Positions 17,512 through 26,132 of a stretch of 64,000 nucleotides of DNA are shown here, piece by piece. This DNA is from Bacteroidota bacterium (lineage in GTDB: Bacteria > Bacteroidota > Rhodothermia > Rhodothermales > UBA10348): positions 22,812 to 86,811 of the forward strand of contig JAJCYR010000042.1 in the NCBI GenBank assembly GCA_029262775.1, in the 5' to 3' direction. The notes beneath the pieces were generated by a model that worked only from the letters and a program-made list of their open reading frames with translations, was not told where the DNA came from and made no database searches. Both the position numbers and the translations under genes were made by a program. Each line of letters opens with the position of its first letter. Positions within the stretch are counted from its first letter, which is position 1.

Positions 17512-18717
17512 TCATGCAAGCCGGTCGCCTGGTGGGGTCGACCGGCTTGCTATTTTTATGTGCCTGTGCCTGCCTGTGCCTGGCCCCGTGCCTGGCCGCC
17601 CGTAGCGCCCACCCGGCAGGATCCGGACCAGGCCCGATGCTTCCAAACGGGCCAGCCCTGACCAGAATGCCGGAGGCAAGATACGCGCCCGGTCCATAAT
17701 GACTTCGGGCGTCAACTTTGCGGTAGACAGCGCCTTCAGAATGCGCTGTTCGGTGTCTGTGAGATCGGGTGGTATGGGCTGGGGGCCGTTCGCCGCGTCC
17801 CCATTCCCGTCCCCGGCACTCCCCGGCGCAACCACCTCCGGTAAATATTTCGAATGCCGCAGTTTGACTACAAGGTCCAGGGGCGATACCACGATACTGG
17901 CCCCGTCGGCCAGCAACCGGTTCGATCCGCGCGCCATGGGCATCTCCATGCTGCCCGGTACCACATACACGTCCCGGTTCTGCTCCCGCGCGCGCGCCGC
18001 CGTCACGAGCGCCCCGCCGCTGTCGTAGGCTTCCACCACAATGGTGGCCTTGCACAGCCCGCTGATAATCCGGTTTCGTCGAGGAAAATGCCACGGGGCG
18101 GGTTTTGCCCCCGGCAGAAATTCCGATACGAGCGCGCCTTCCTCGGCAATCCGCTGCTGAAGCGATCGGTGCCCCCCCGGATAGACGCGGCCCGGACCGC
18201 ACCCCATCACGGCGACCGTGCTGCCTCCCTCGACGAGCGCCCCCTTGTGGGCGGCGGCGTCAATGCCGTAGGCCAGCCCGCTGACCACGCACGCTCCTGC
18301 CGCTACCAGGGCGCCGGACAGCATATATGCTGTCCGGCGCCCGTATTCCGAGCACTTGCGCGTACCGACAATCGCCGTGCAGAACTGTTGCAGCATGGCC
18401 ACATCGCCCATCACCCAGAACATCGGCGGATCGTCGATGGCCCGAAGCAGTTTTGGATAATTCTCGTCCGCGGGCCAGTACATATCCCACCCATCCGGCC
18501 AGGACACGTCGAGCGGCGCGCGCATCGTGTCCCGAAGCGCCGCTACATGCCGCTCCGTCAGGCCTTCGAGGGCGCGCCAGCGGTCCACCCCCATGGAGAG
18601 GGCATCGCCCGCCGACGCGGCCGCGCCCGAAAGAACCTTCACCCCCCGAGGGCCCAACCCATCTGCCCGCATGAGGCGGAGACGGGCCTCACGCTCGGCC
18701 GTATCCAGCCGCGTCAT
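17512..18717 (-). CDS. dprA: DNA processing protein DprA
   Basis: AIVGTRKCSEYGRRTAYML...VVSGLAYGIDAAAHKGAL...GGSTVAVMGCGPGRVYPG...FPRRNRIISGLCKATIVVEA. Confidence 0.95.
   Translation of the reverse strand: MTRLDTAEREARLRLMRADGLGPRGVKVLSGAAASAGDALSMGVDRWRALEGLTERHVAALRDTMRAPLDVSWPDGWDMYWPADENYPKLLRAIDDPPMFWVMGDVAMLQQFCTAIVGTRKCSEYGRRTAYMLSGALVAAGACVVSGLAYGIDAAAHKGALVEGGSTVAVMGCGPGRVYPGGHRSLQQRIAEEGALVSEFLPGAKPAPWHFPRRNRIISGLCKATIVVEAYDSGGALVTAARAREQNRDVYVVPGSMEMPMARGSNRLLADGASIVVSPLDLVVKLRHSKYLPEVVAPGSAGDGNGDAANGPQPIPPDLTDTEQRILKALSTAKLTPEVIMDRARILPPAFWSGLARLEASGLVRILPGGRYGRPGTGPGTGRHRHIKIASRSTPPGDRLA
18309..18342. repeat. Perfect 34-bp palindrome inside dprA
   Basis: GGGCGCCGGACAGCATA|TATGCTGTCCGGCGCCC, identical to its reverse complement. 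Confidence 0.95.
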
Positions 18718-19730
18718 GACCCGGCGAGCATCCGGTCTGACTGAATTTCCCGCCAGAGCCTGTTCTTGAGCGCATCGATCCCGGTCCGAGCTACCGAACT
18801 GATGGGTAGAATGTCTACGTCCGCCGGAACCGCCGTGCGGAGCGCCCGGATGAATGCTTCTGTGTCTCCAGGCGGGACAATGTCTACTTTCGATGCCGCC
18901 ACCAGATGCGGTTTGTCGGCGAGCTCCGGATTGAATGCTCTCATTTCCTCGCGCAGGGTCTCATACTCCGCGGCCGGGTCTTCGCTCGTAACGGGGATCA
19001 GCAGCAGCAGCACGGCATTACGCTCTATGTGCTTCAAAAAGCGGATACCCAGGCCTTTTCCCTCGTGCGCGCCCTCGATGATCCCCGGAATGTCGGCCAT
19101 CACGAACGATTCGTAGGAGCCCACACTCACCACACCCAGTGACGGCTCCAGCGTCGTGAAGGGGTAGTCGGCAATTTTGGGCTTGGCCGCCGAAATGCTC
19201 GACACGAGTGTGCTCTTGCCGGCGTTCGGAAAGCCGACGAGCCCGACATCGGCCAACAGCTTCAGTTCGAGGGTCAGTTCCAACTCCTCGCCCAACTCGC
19301 CCGGCTGTGCGTGCCGGGGTGTGCGATTTGTCGAGGATTTGAAGAACGTATTACCCTTACCGCCACGCCCACCGGTGGCGAGCACGAGGACATCGCCCTC
19401 GCTTGTGACCTCGCCGATCACGTCTCCCGTATCCGAATTGCGGGCCACCGTGCCGAGCGGAACGCGCAGCACAATATCCTCACCATCCCTGCCCGTTTTG
19501 TTGCTGCCCTCCCCACGACCGCCATTCTGACCATTATGATGCCGATTGTATCGCAAATCAAGCAGCGTGTACAGGTGACTGTCTCCCTTGAGCATGACCG
19601 TTCCCCCGCGACCACCGTCGCCTCCGTCCGGCCCTCCCTTGGGCTCGTATTTCGCGCGGCGGAACGACAGGGCCCCAGCCCCTCCATCGCCGCTTTTCAC
19701 GGAGATGGTCACATAGTCGACAAATTTCAT
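18714..19730 (-). CDS. obgE: Obg family GTPase
   Basis: MKFVDYVTISVKSGDGGAGALSFRRAKYEPKGGPDGGDGGRGGTV; G1 GFPNAGKST; DIPGIIEGAHEGKGLG. Confidence 0.97.
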   Translation of the reverse strand: MKFVDYVTISVKSGDGGAGALSFRRAKYEPKGGPDGGDGGRGGTVMLKGDSHLYTLLDLRYNRHHNGQNGGRGEGSNKTGRDGEDIVLRVPLGTVARNSDTGDVIGEVTSEGDVLVLATGGRGGKGNTFFKSSTNRTPRHAQPGELGEELELTLELKLLADVGLVGFPNAGKSTLVSSISAAKPKIADYPFTTLEPSLGVVSVGSYESFVMADIPGIIEGAHEGKGLGIRFLKHIERNAVLLLLIPVTSEDPAAEYETLREEMRAFNPELADKPHLVAASKVDIVPPGDTEAFIRALRTAVPADVDILPISSVARTGIDALKNRLWREIQSDRMLAGS

Positions 19731-19802
19731 GGCATATAGGTGTTGCGTAATTTCCACTCTGACCCGTAGACCCCAAAATACGAAAAACGTACCCATAGGG
19801 CT

Positions 19803-20412
19803 CTAACCGATCTCCCCCCGGCCACCGAGGGCCTCCACGAATGCCTGCTTGAGGGTTGGGATCTCGCTGAGCCGCACGCGGACCGTCACGTGGGTGCGAT
19901 CATCGTACAGAGTGTCGGCAATCGTGGCATCGAACGTGGAAATGACGTGCATGGCGGGCGAGGTGTCGTCGTAATCGAAACTGAGCTGGATGGGCGCGCG
20001 GCGCACTACACGGCGCCTGCCCGCAGCACGGAGCGCTTCGTCGGCCACACCGCCATAGGCGCGGATAAGACCGCCCGTGCCGAGTTTCGTGCCGCCGTAA
20101 TACCGGGTCACGGTGACCAGTACGAATGTCAAAAGCCGACCTTCGATGTGCCTCAGGATGGGCGCTCCGGCCGATCCGTTCGGTTCTCCGTCGTCATTGA
20201 AACGGAATTCCTGGGCCTCCGGGCCCACACGCCAGGCGCTACACACGTGCGTGGCGTTGTATTCGCGCTTTCGGATGGCGGCGACCTGCGCCTCCGCTTC
20301 CTCACTCGACGAAACGGGAAAAGCCTCGGCTATGAAGCGCGAGGCCTTTTCCTTGATTTCCGCCGTGGAGGGACGAGCAATGGTGAGGTATGAGTCGGCT
20401 ACACGTGGCAAC
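19803..20412 (-). CDS. YigZ/IMPACT family protein
   Basis: SRFIAEAFPVSSSEEAEAQVAAIRKREYNATHVCSAWRVG...FNDDGEPNGSAGAPILRHIEG...VTRYYGGTKLGTGGLIRAYGG; likely TTG start. Confidence 0.88.
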
Positions 20413-21222
20413 TTACGACCCGATACGGCGCAGGAAGCTGTCCTGGCCACCGTCCCAGAGCGACTGCTGGGCCAGGCGGGCGGGCTCTTCGTCCTCGAAC
20501 CGGGAGTAGTAGACCCGGTAGGATGGACGGCCGTTGACGTCAATTTCCGCGATCCAGGCGGTTTCGTAGTCCTTGGCCAGCATGCGGGCGCCATCCATGG
20601 ACGCAAAAGAGCCAATCTGCAGGGTGTATATGAGGCTGGATGCGTTCGGGGCGGCCTGTTCGAGGCGCGTCTCGACGACAGGTGCCTCGACGACCGGTGC
20701 CTCGACGACCCGGGCCGGACGTGCGGGGCGGCCCGACCAGCCTATGGCCCGCTGTGAAACGCCGTCGCTCGTGGCGACGGGTGTCAAAAGCTCGATGGAA
20801 ACATCCACGACGCCCGTCTCCAGCATGTCGAGTCGACTTGCGGCCGCACCCGAGAGGTCAATGGTCCGCGCAGAGCCAGCTGGCAGGCGGTCGTTGATGC
20901 GGACAACGACCTGGCCTCCCGTATCCATGCGCGTAATGCGCACCATCGTATTGAAAGGCAGCGTCTTGTGCGCCGCTGTGAGGGCTTTGTGGTCGTAGAC
21001 CTCGCCGCTTGCGGTCTGCTTTCCGTCAAAGATCGGGTGGTAGAACGTGGCCGTGCCTTCAATAAGTACCGGGGCCGCGCCGTCTGCTGTGGCGCTCGCG
21101 CCTGTCGATGCGAGGCGAACCGGCTGGGCCTCGGCCGAGCTGGCGGCCAGAAAGGCGACGGAGATCATAATGGCTACGAGAGCCATGAGGGGAGCGAGAG
21201 GTTTGTAGTAAGAGCGGTTCAT
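20413..21222 (-). CDS. rlpA: RlpA-like septal ring protein with SPOR-like C-terminus
   Basis: ATFYHPIFDGKQTASGEVYDHKALTAAHKTLPFNTMVRITRMDTGGQVVVRINDRLP; C-terminal YTLQIGSFASMDGARMLAKD. Confidence 0.88.
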   Translation of the reverse strand: MNRSYYKPLAPLMALVAIMISVAFLAASSAEAQPVRLASTGASATADGAAPVLIEGTATFYHPIFDGKQTASGEVYDHKALTAAHKTLPFNTMVRITRMDTGGQVVVRINDRLPAGSARTIDLSGAAASRLDMLETGVVDVSIELLTPVATSDGVSQRAIGWSGRPARPARVVEAPVVEAPVVETRLEQAAPNASSLIYTLQIGSFASMDGARMLAKDYETAWIAEIDVNGRPSYRVYYSRFEDEEPARLAQQSLWDGGQDSFLRRIGS

Positions 21223-21398
21223 GATGGTGTGTATGTGTGAGAGGTACCCATCATGCTTTCAAGCATCGTGCCCAGTGGCCCATTCGTGCTGCAGGTACGC
21301 GACAATGGCTCTCTGAGTGGCCTTCTGCGCGCATCTGCGGCGTTTTTACGACCCTTTCGAGCGGATGTTTTTTCCGCCGATGGGAAAATCCGTCCCCA

Positions 21399-21730
21399 TC
21401 AACCGCGGATTTCCGTCACGAGTCCGATCTCGGCCAGCACGCCCTCGGCGCGCAGACATTCCTCGAACGTTCCCGTCATCACGGTCACCTTCCCCTCGGT
21501 ATGGACGGTCCAGGCCATGTGCTGGGCCTTCGACGCCGAGCACGAAATAGCCTTGATGAGCTGCACAATGACCTCATCGAACGTATGGATGTCGTCATTG
21601 AAGAGAAGAAGGTGCCAGGGGCGCGTGTCGACGCGGTCCGGCGCATCCATCACATCGACGTCGGGGGCGGGCAGCTCAGGCGCTGGCGACGAGCGCACGG
21701 CCTCAGCCGACAGGCTGCACCTCTTCAATA
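21399..21730 (-). CDS. clpS: ClpS-like Clp protease adaptor
   Basis: PWHLLLFNDDIHTFDEVIVQLIKAISCSASKAQHMAWTVHTEGKVTVMTGTFEECLRAEGVLAEIGL; start uncertain. Confidence 0.85.
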
Positions 21731-21966
21731 CGGACCGAGAAGTCTTCCATGACGGGGTTTGCGAGCAGCTGGTCGCTGGCCCGTTCGGCCACGCGCCGGG
21801 CTTCATCGGGCCCTGTGGCCTCAATTTCCATTTCAATGAATTTGCCAATACGAACATGGTTTATCTGGTCAAATTCCAGTTGGGTCAATGCGTGGTGGGT
21901 GGCCTTGCCCTGCGGATCCAGAATGGATGGACGCAGCGTGACGGTAACCTGGGCTTTGTAAGTCAT
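21703..21966 (-). CDS. purS: Phosphoribosylformylglycinamidine synthase subunit PurS
   Basis: MTYKAQVTVTLRPSILDPQGKATHHALTQLEFDQINHVRIGKFIEMEIEA. Confidence 0.93.
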   Translation of the reverse strand: MTYKAQVTVTLRPSILDPQGKATHHALTQLEFDQINHVRIGKFIEMEIEATGPDEARRVAERASDQLLANPVMEDFSVRIEEVQPVG

Positions 21967-21971
21967 GAATC

Positions 21972-22793
21972 TCAGTTGGTTTGGGGATCGGCATCCCAGA
22001 CCGCCTTGGCGAACTGGTAAAGGGCCCGCCCCATGCCGACGGCAAGGTATATCAGCAGCACGGCCAAGAGACCGGCCTCCCGGAACATCACGAGCAGGAC
22101 GGCGCCCACCATGAATGCGACAATTTTGAGCGGGTGGAGTTTCATGTAGGCGGCATTCGGGCGCGGAATGGCGTCGAACGGGATGTTCGATATCATAAGG
22201 CCCGAAAGCACGACTACACTCGTGATGAAAATGCGGTGGTTCGACCCCTCATCCAGCACCATGCGCACGAAATCGCCGTTCAGAATGACGGCCACGATGA
22301 CGGCTGCCGCCACCGGTATGGGGAGCCCGGTGAAATAATCTTTCTTTTCACCGTCAAACCCGACGTTGAATCGGGCCAGGCGCACCGCACCGCAGATGGC
22401 CGGGAGCGATGCCACGATCATCCCCGGCGTGCCGAAGTCTTCGAGTGCGAATACGTAGATGAGGAACGAGGGGGCGACGCCGAAGGAGACAATATCCGAG
22501 AGCGAATCCAGCTCAACCCCGAAAAGACTCGTGCCGTTGGTGAGGCGGGCCATCATGCCGTCGAGCGCATCGAAAAAAGCCGCCAGCACAATCAGCCAGC
22601 CCGCATTCACGAAGTGCCCCTCGTAGACCTGAATGATGGCCATGAAACCCGCCAACAGGTTCATGAGCGTAAAAAACGAGGGAACCGCCGAGCGCGGAAT
22701 GCCCCGCCGTGGGCGCCTGGCCCGCACCGCGCGGTACGCACTCAGCCGCTGCCGAACACGCCGATGTTTGAGTCCAGGGCCCTTTTCAGTCAT
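21972..22793 (-). CDS. pssA: CDP-diacylglycerol-serine O-phosphatidyltransferase
   Basis: PSFFTLMNLLAGFMAI...FFDALDGMMARLTNGTSLFGVELDSLSDIVSFGVAPS (CDP-alcohol phosphotransferase motif). Confidence 0.93.
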   Translation of the reverse strand: MTEKGPGLKHRRVRQRLSAYRAVRARRPRRGIPRSAVPSFFTLMNLLAGFMAIIQVYEGHFVNAGWLIVLAAFFDALDGMMARLTNGTSLFGVELDSLSDIVSFGVAPSFLIYVFALEDFGTPGMIVASLPAICGAVRLARFNVGFDGEKKDYFTGLPIPVAAAVIVAVILNGDFVRMVLDEGSNHRIFITSVVVLSGLMISNIPFDAIPRPNAAYMKLHPLKIVAFMVGAVLLVMFREAGLLAVLLIYLAVGMGRALYQFAKAVWDADPQTN

Positions 22794-23475
22794 GCTGCGC
22801 TGGCGCCTGTGAAAGGTCTTCGGGGGCGCCGAGCCGCGCCAGGATGGTCTCGCCCGCGACGACGCGGTCACCCATGGCGACGTCCAGCACGACGCCGGGC
22901 GGCATCAGGACATCCATCCGCGACCCGAATTTGACAATACCAAACCGCTCGCCCGCGCGTACCGTATGGCCCACGCCGATATGGTATACAATGCGCCGCG
23001 CCACGGCACCGGCAATCTGCTTGAACAGGATTTTCTGACCCGATGGATGCATGAGGCCCAGTTGTGAGCGTTCGTTGAGCTCGCTGGCCTTCTCGTGCCA
23101 CGCTACCAGATAGTCGCCCGGCACATACTCGTCGAATTCAATCACGCCATCGGCAGGCGCCCGGTTCACGTGTACGTTCAGTGGCGACAGAAAAATGGAC
23201 ACCTGGAGCGCCGGCCCCTTGATGTAGAGCGGTTCCTCCACCTGCTGGATAACCACCACCTTGCCATCGGCAGGCGCCAGTACCAGGTCCGTCGTATTGA
23301 CGGGTGGTGACCGCACAGGATCGCGGAAAAACCAGAGCGTAAAGAGCGGAATGAGCAGCGCAGGCACAACAAATACCCACCCCCACAGAGAACCCGCCTG
23401 CACGGCGGCCACGGCCAGCGCCGCGCCGATCAGGCCGGACACAATGATGAGAGCAATTCCTTCGCGGGCGAACAT
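22786..23475 (-). CDS. psd: Phosphatidylserine decarboxylase
   Basis: LAPADGKVVVIQQVEE...VSIFLSPLNVHVNRAPADGVI...VKFGSRMDVLMPPG. Confidence 0.92.
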   Translation of the reverse strand: MFAREGIALIIVSGLIGAALAVAAVQAGSLWGWVFVVPALLIPLFTLWFFRDPVRSPPVNTTDLVLAPADGKVVVIQQVEEPLYIKGPALQVSIFLSPLNVHVNRAPADGVIEFDEYVPGDYLVAWHEKASELNERSQLGLMHPSGQKILFKQIAGAVARRIVYHIGVGHTVRAGERFGIVKFGSRMDVLMPPGVVLDVAMGDRVVAGETILARLGAPEDLSQAPAQHD

Positions 23476-23692
23476 GGGAAACGTGGCGTGGTGGGAAGCC
23501 TGTGGGTGATTCCCGGCTGAAACACGTCAAAGCCTGTTTCGTTCTGCACCATCCCCGCAGCGCGGAGACAACGAGGTGCTCGGCGCCTTGCGCCGAAAGT
23601 ACCGGTCGCCGTCGACACGCTTGTCGGCACCCCTGAAGTAACTTCGCGTGTAACGCACCGTACTGGCGTGCATTAAAAACGAAGCGAATGCC

Positions 23693-26116
23693 ATGTTCGG
23701 ACATCGATTTATAGCCACATTACGCCGCCTCAGCAACCAGCCCGGATACACATCCATCAACCTGCTGGGCCTCGCCGCAGGCCTCGCCGTGTCGCTGCTC
23801 ATCCTGCTCTTTGTCCGGCACGAAATCAGTTACGATGCCTATCACGCCGATGCCGACAGGATTTACAGGCTCGTCCTCGACGGCAGGATCAGTGGTCGCT
23901 CCCTCGTAGCGCCGGTCGTCCCGTCTCCCATGGGGGCAACCCTGGTCAATGAACAGCCCATGGTCGAGGCATCGGCCCGGATCTTTGCGTTCACGAATGA
24001 GCAGCAAATCTCGATCGATGACCGCTCCTTCCTGCGCGACCGGATTTTTCTGGCCGATTCATCCCTCTTCGACATCCTTGACTTCGAATTCCTGAGGGGA
24101 GACCCCGAAAACGCCCTCAACCAGCCCAGTACTGTCGTTCTGACCCGGACACTGGCCACACAACTATTCGGAGACGACGATCCACTCGGCAAAACAGTCA
24201 TCTTCGGCGATACAATGCGCGTGGAAGTACGTGGTGTGGTGGCGGATCCTCCCCAGAATTCGTCGCTCCAATTCCAGGCGCTCGGGACTCTGCTCGATTT
24301 CCCGCAGTCCCAGACAGACGCCTGGATTTCGAATAATTATGTAACCTACATTCGCCTCACTCCCGGTTCAAACCCCGATGATCTGGTCGCCGGATTCGCC
24401 GAGATGTTTGAACGCCACGCGGGTCCACAGCTGCTGAATGACATGGGCATATCGTACACCCAGTTCACCGAGGCGGGAAATCAACTCGCCTACAACGTCC
24501 AGCCACTGACAGACATCCACCTCCATTCAGGGCAGTTCGAGATCGACATCATATCGCCCGGCAGTATCACATATGTGTATCTTTTTTCAGCCGTGGCGTT
24601 CTTCATCCTGATCCTCGCGTGCATCAACTTTGTGAACCTGTCAACGGCACGTGCGGCAACACGTGCCCGGGAAGTGGGTGTCCGCAAAACGTTCGGTTCC
24701 TCGCGGGGACAATTGATAGGTCAATTCCTGTCCGAATCGACGCTCATGAGCTGCCTGGCCGGCGTTTTTGCCCTGCTCTTCGTGGCGGCTGCCCTGCCCT
24801 CCTACAACGCCATCACGGGCATTGACTTTGCGCTCGGAACTGTCCTGGAGGCGTCGGTACTTCTGTGGACCTTAGCCGGCGTGCTGCTCGTCGGACTGCT
24901 CGCGGGCTTGTACCCGGCTTTTTACCTGTCGTCCTTCGAACCAGCCCACGTGCTGAAATCCGAAGGACCCGTTTCGAGCAGCCGATCCCTGTTCCGGAAC
25001 GCCCTTGTCGTCTTCCAATTCGGGATATCGATCTCACTTCTGATCAGTACGTTTGTTGTCCAGAAACAACTCGACTTCATCCAGAATACCCGACTCGGCT
25101 TCGATCGAGACCATGTCATCGTGCTCGAACGGGCATTCATCCTGGCGGACCAGGCCGACGCGTTCAAGGACGCATTGCGGGACCACGCGAACATCCGGGC
25201 CGTGGGGGCATCATCATCCATCCCCGGTGGAATTCACGGTGGGTCGGGATTCATGCCGGAAGGCTTCACCAACGAAGAAGCCATCATCATGGCACCGATC
25301 TGGGTCGATACGGACTTCGTGGAAGCGATGGGAGTCGAGCTCGCCGAGGGCCGGGATTTCTCGCCGGAATTCCAGGGCGATTCGACCGCCTTCATGATCA
25401 ATGAGGCGGCACTTGCCAAGATTGGCTGGGATTCGGCCGTCGGGCGTATTATGCGTACGCCGGAGGGAGATGGAATTGTGGCATCGGGAGAAATTGTCGG
25501 CGTACTGCGGAATTACCACTTCAACACGTTGCGCCAGGAAATACAACCAGCGGCGTACAGACTGGCAACGGAATTCACGCCGGGCAACCTCCTTATACGG
25601 ATCACAGGAAACGATGTGGACGGTACGCTTGCTTTCATCCGCGAGACATGGAACACATTCAGGCCTGGCCAGCCCGTGTCCCTTTCGTTCCTGAATGAAA
25701 CGTACGGCGAATTGTACCAGTCCGATCAACGACTGGCCGAACTGTTCCGCGGGTTTTCTGCGTTTGCCATTTTCATTGCCGCCCTGGGCCTATTCGGACT
25801 GGGAATGTTCGTCACGCAGCAGCGGACCCGGGAAATCGGCATACGAAAGGCGCTCGGCGCCTCGGACTGGCAGGTCGTCGTGCTGCTTACGCGCGACTTC
25901 ACGCGCCACGTCATTATAGCGTTTGTCCTGGCCGTGCCGCTCGCAGGGTACGTTATGAACAACTGGCTGAATGGTTTTGTGTACCGTACAGGACTCGGGT
26001 GGGAGGCCTTCGCGTTGTCCGGTCTCATCGCCATCCTGGTAGCCTGGCTGACCATCAGTTATCAGTCCATCAAAGCCGCCACTCAGAACCCGGTCCACGC
26101 CCTGCGCTACACCTGA
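23693..26116 (+). CDS. ABC transporter permease, MacB/FtsX type
   Basis: NQPGYTSINLLGLAAGLAVSLLILLFVRHEISYDAYH...RAREVGVRKTFGSSRGQLIGQFLSES...REIGIRKALGASDWQVVVLLTRDF. Confidence 0.88.
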   Translation: MFGHRFIATLRRLSNQPGYTSINLLGLAAGLAVSLLILLFVRHEISYDAYHADADRIYRLVLDGRISGRSLVAPVVPSPMGATLVNEQPMVEASARIFAFTNEQQISIDDRSFLRDRIFLADSSLFDILDFEFLRGDPENALNQPSTVVLTRTLATQLFGDDDPLGKTVIFGDTMRVEVRGVVADPPQNSSLQFQALGTLLDFPQSQTDAWISNNYVTYIRLTPGSNPDDLVAGFAEMFERHAGPQLLNDMGISYTQFTEAGNQLAYNVQPLTDIHLHSGQFEIDIISPGSITYVYLFSAVAFFILILACINFVNLSTARAATRAREVGVRKTFGSSRGQLIGQFLSESTLMSCLAGVFALLFVAAALPSYNAITGIDFALGTVLEASVLLWTLAGVLLVGLLAGLYPAFYLSSFEPAHVLKSEGPVSSSRSLFRNALVVFQFGISISLLISTFVVQKQLDFIQNTRLGFDRDHVIVLERAFILADQADAFKDALRDHANIRAVGASSSIPGGIHGGSGFMPEGFTNEEAIIMAPIWVDTDFVEAMGVELAEGRDFSPEFQGDSTAFMINEAALAKIGWDSAVGRIMRTPEGDGIVASGEIVGVLRNYHFNTLRQEIQPAAYRLATEFTPGNLLIRITGNDVDGTLAFIRETWNTFRPGQPVSLSFLNETYGELYQSDQRLAELFRGFSAFAIFIAALGLFGLGMFVTQQRTREIGIRKALGASDWQVVVLLTRDFTRHVIIAFVLAVPLAGYVMNNWLNGFVYRTGLGWEAFALSGLIAILVAWLTISYQSIKAATQNPVHALRYT

Positions 26117-26132
26117 CTGCATGAGCCCCGAC

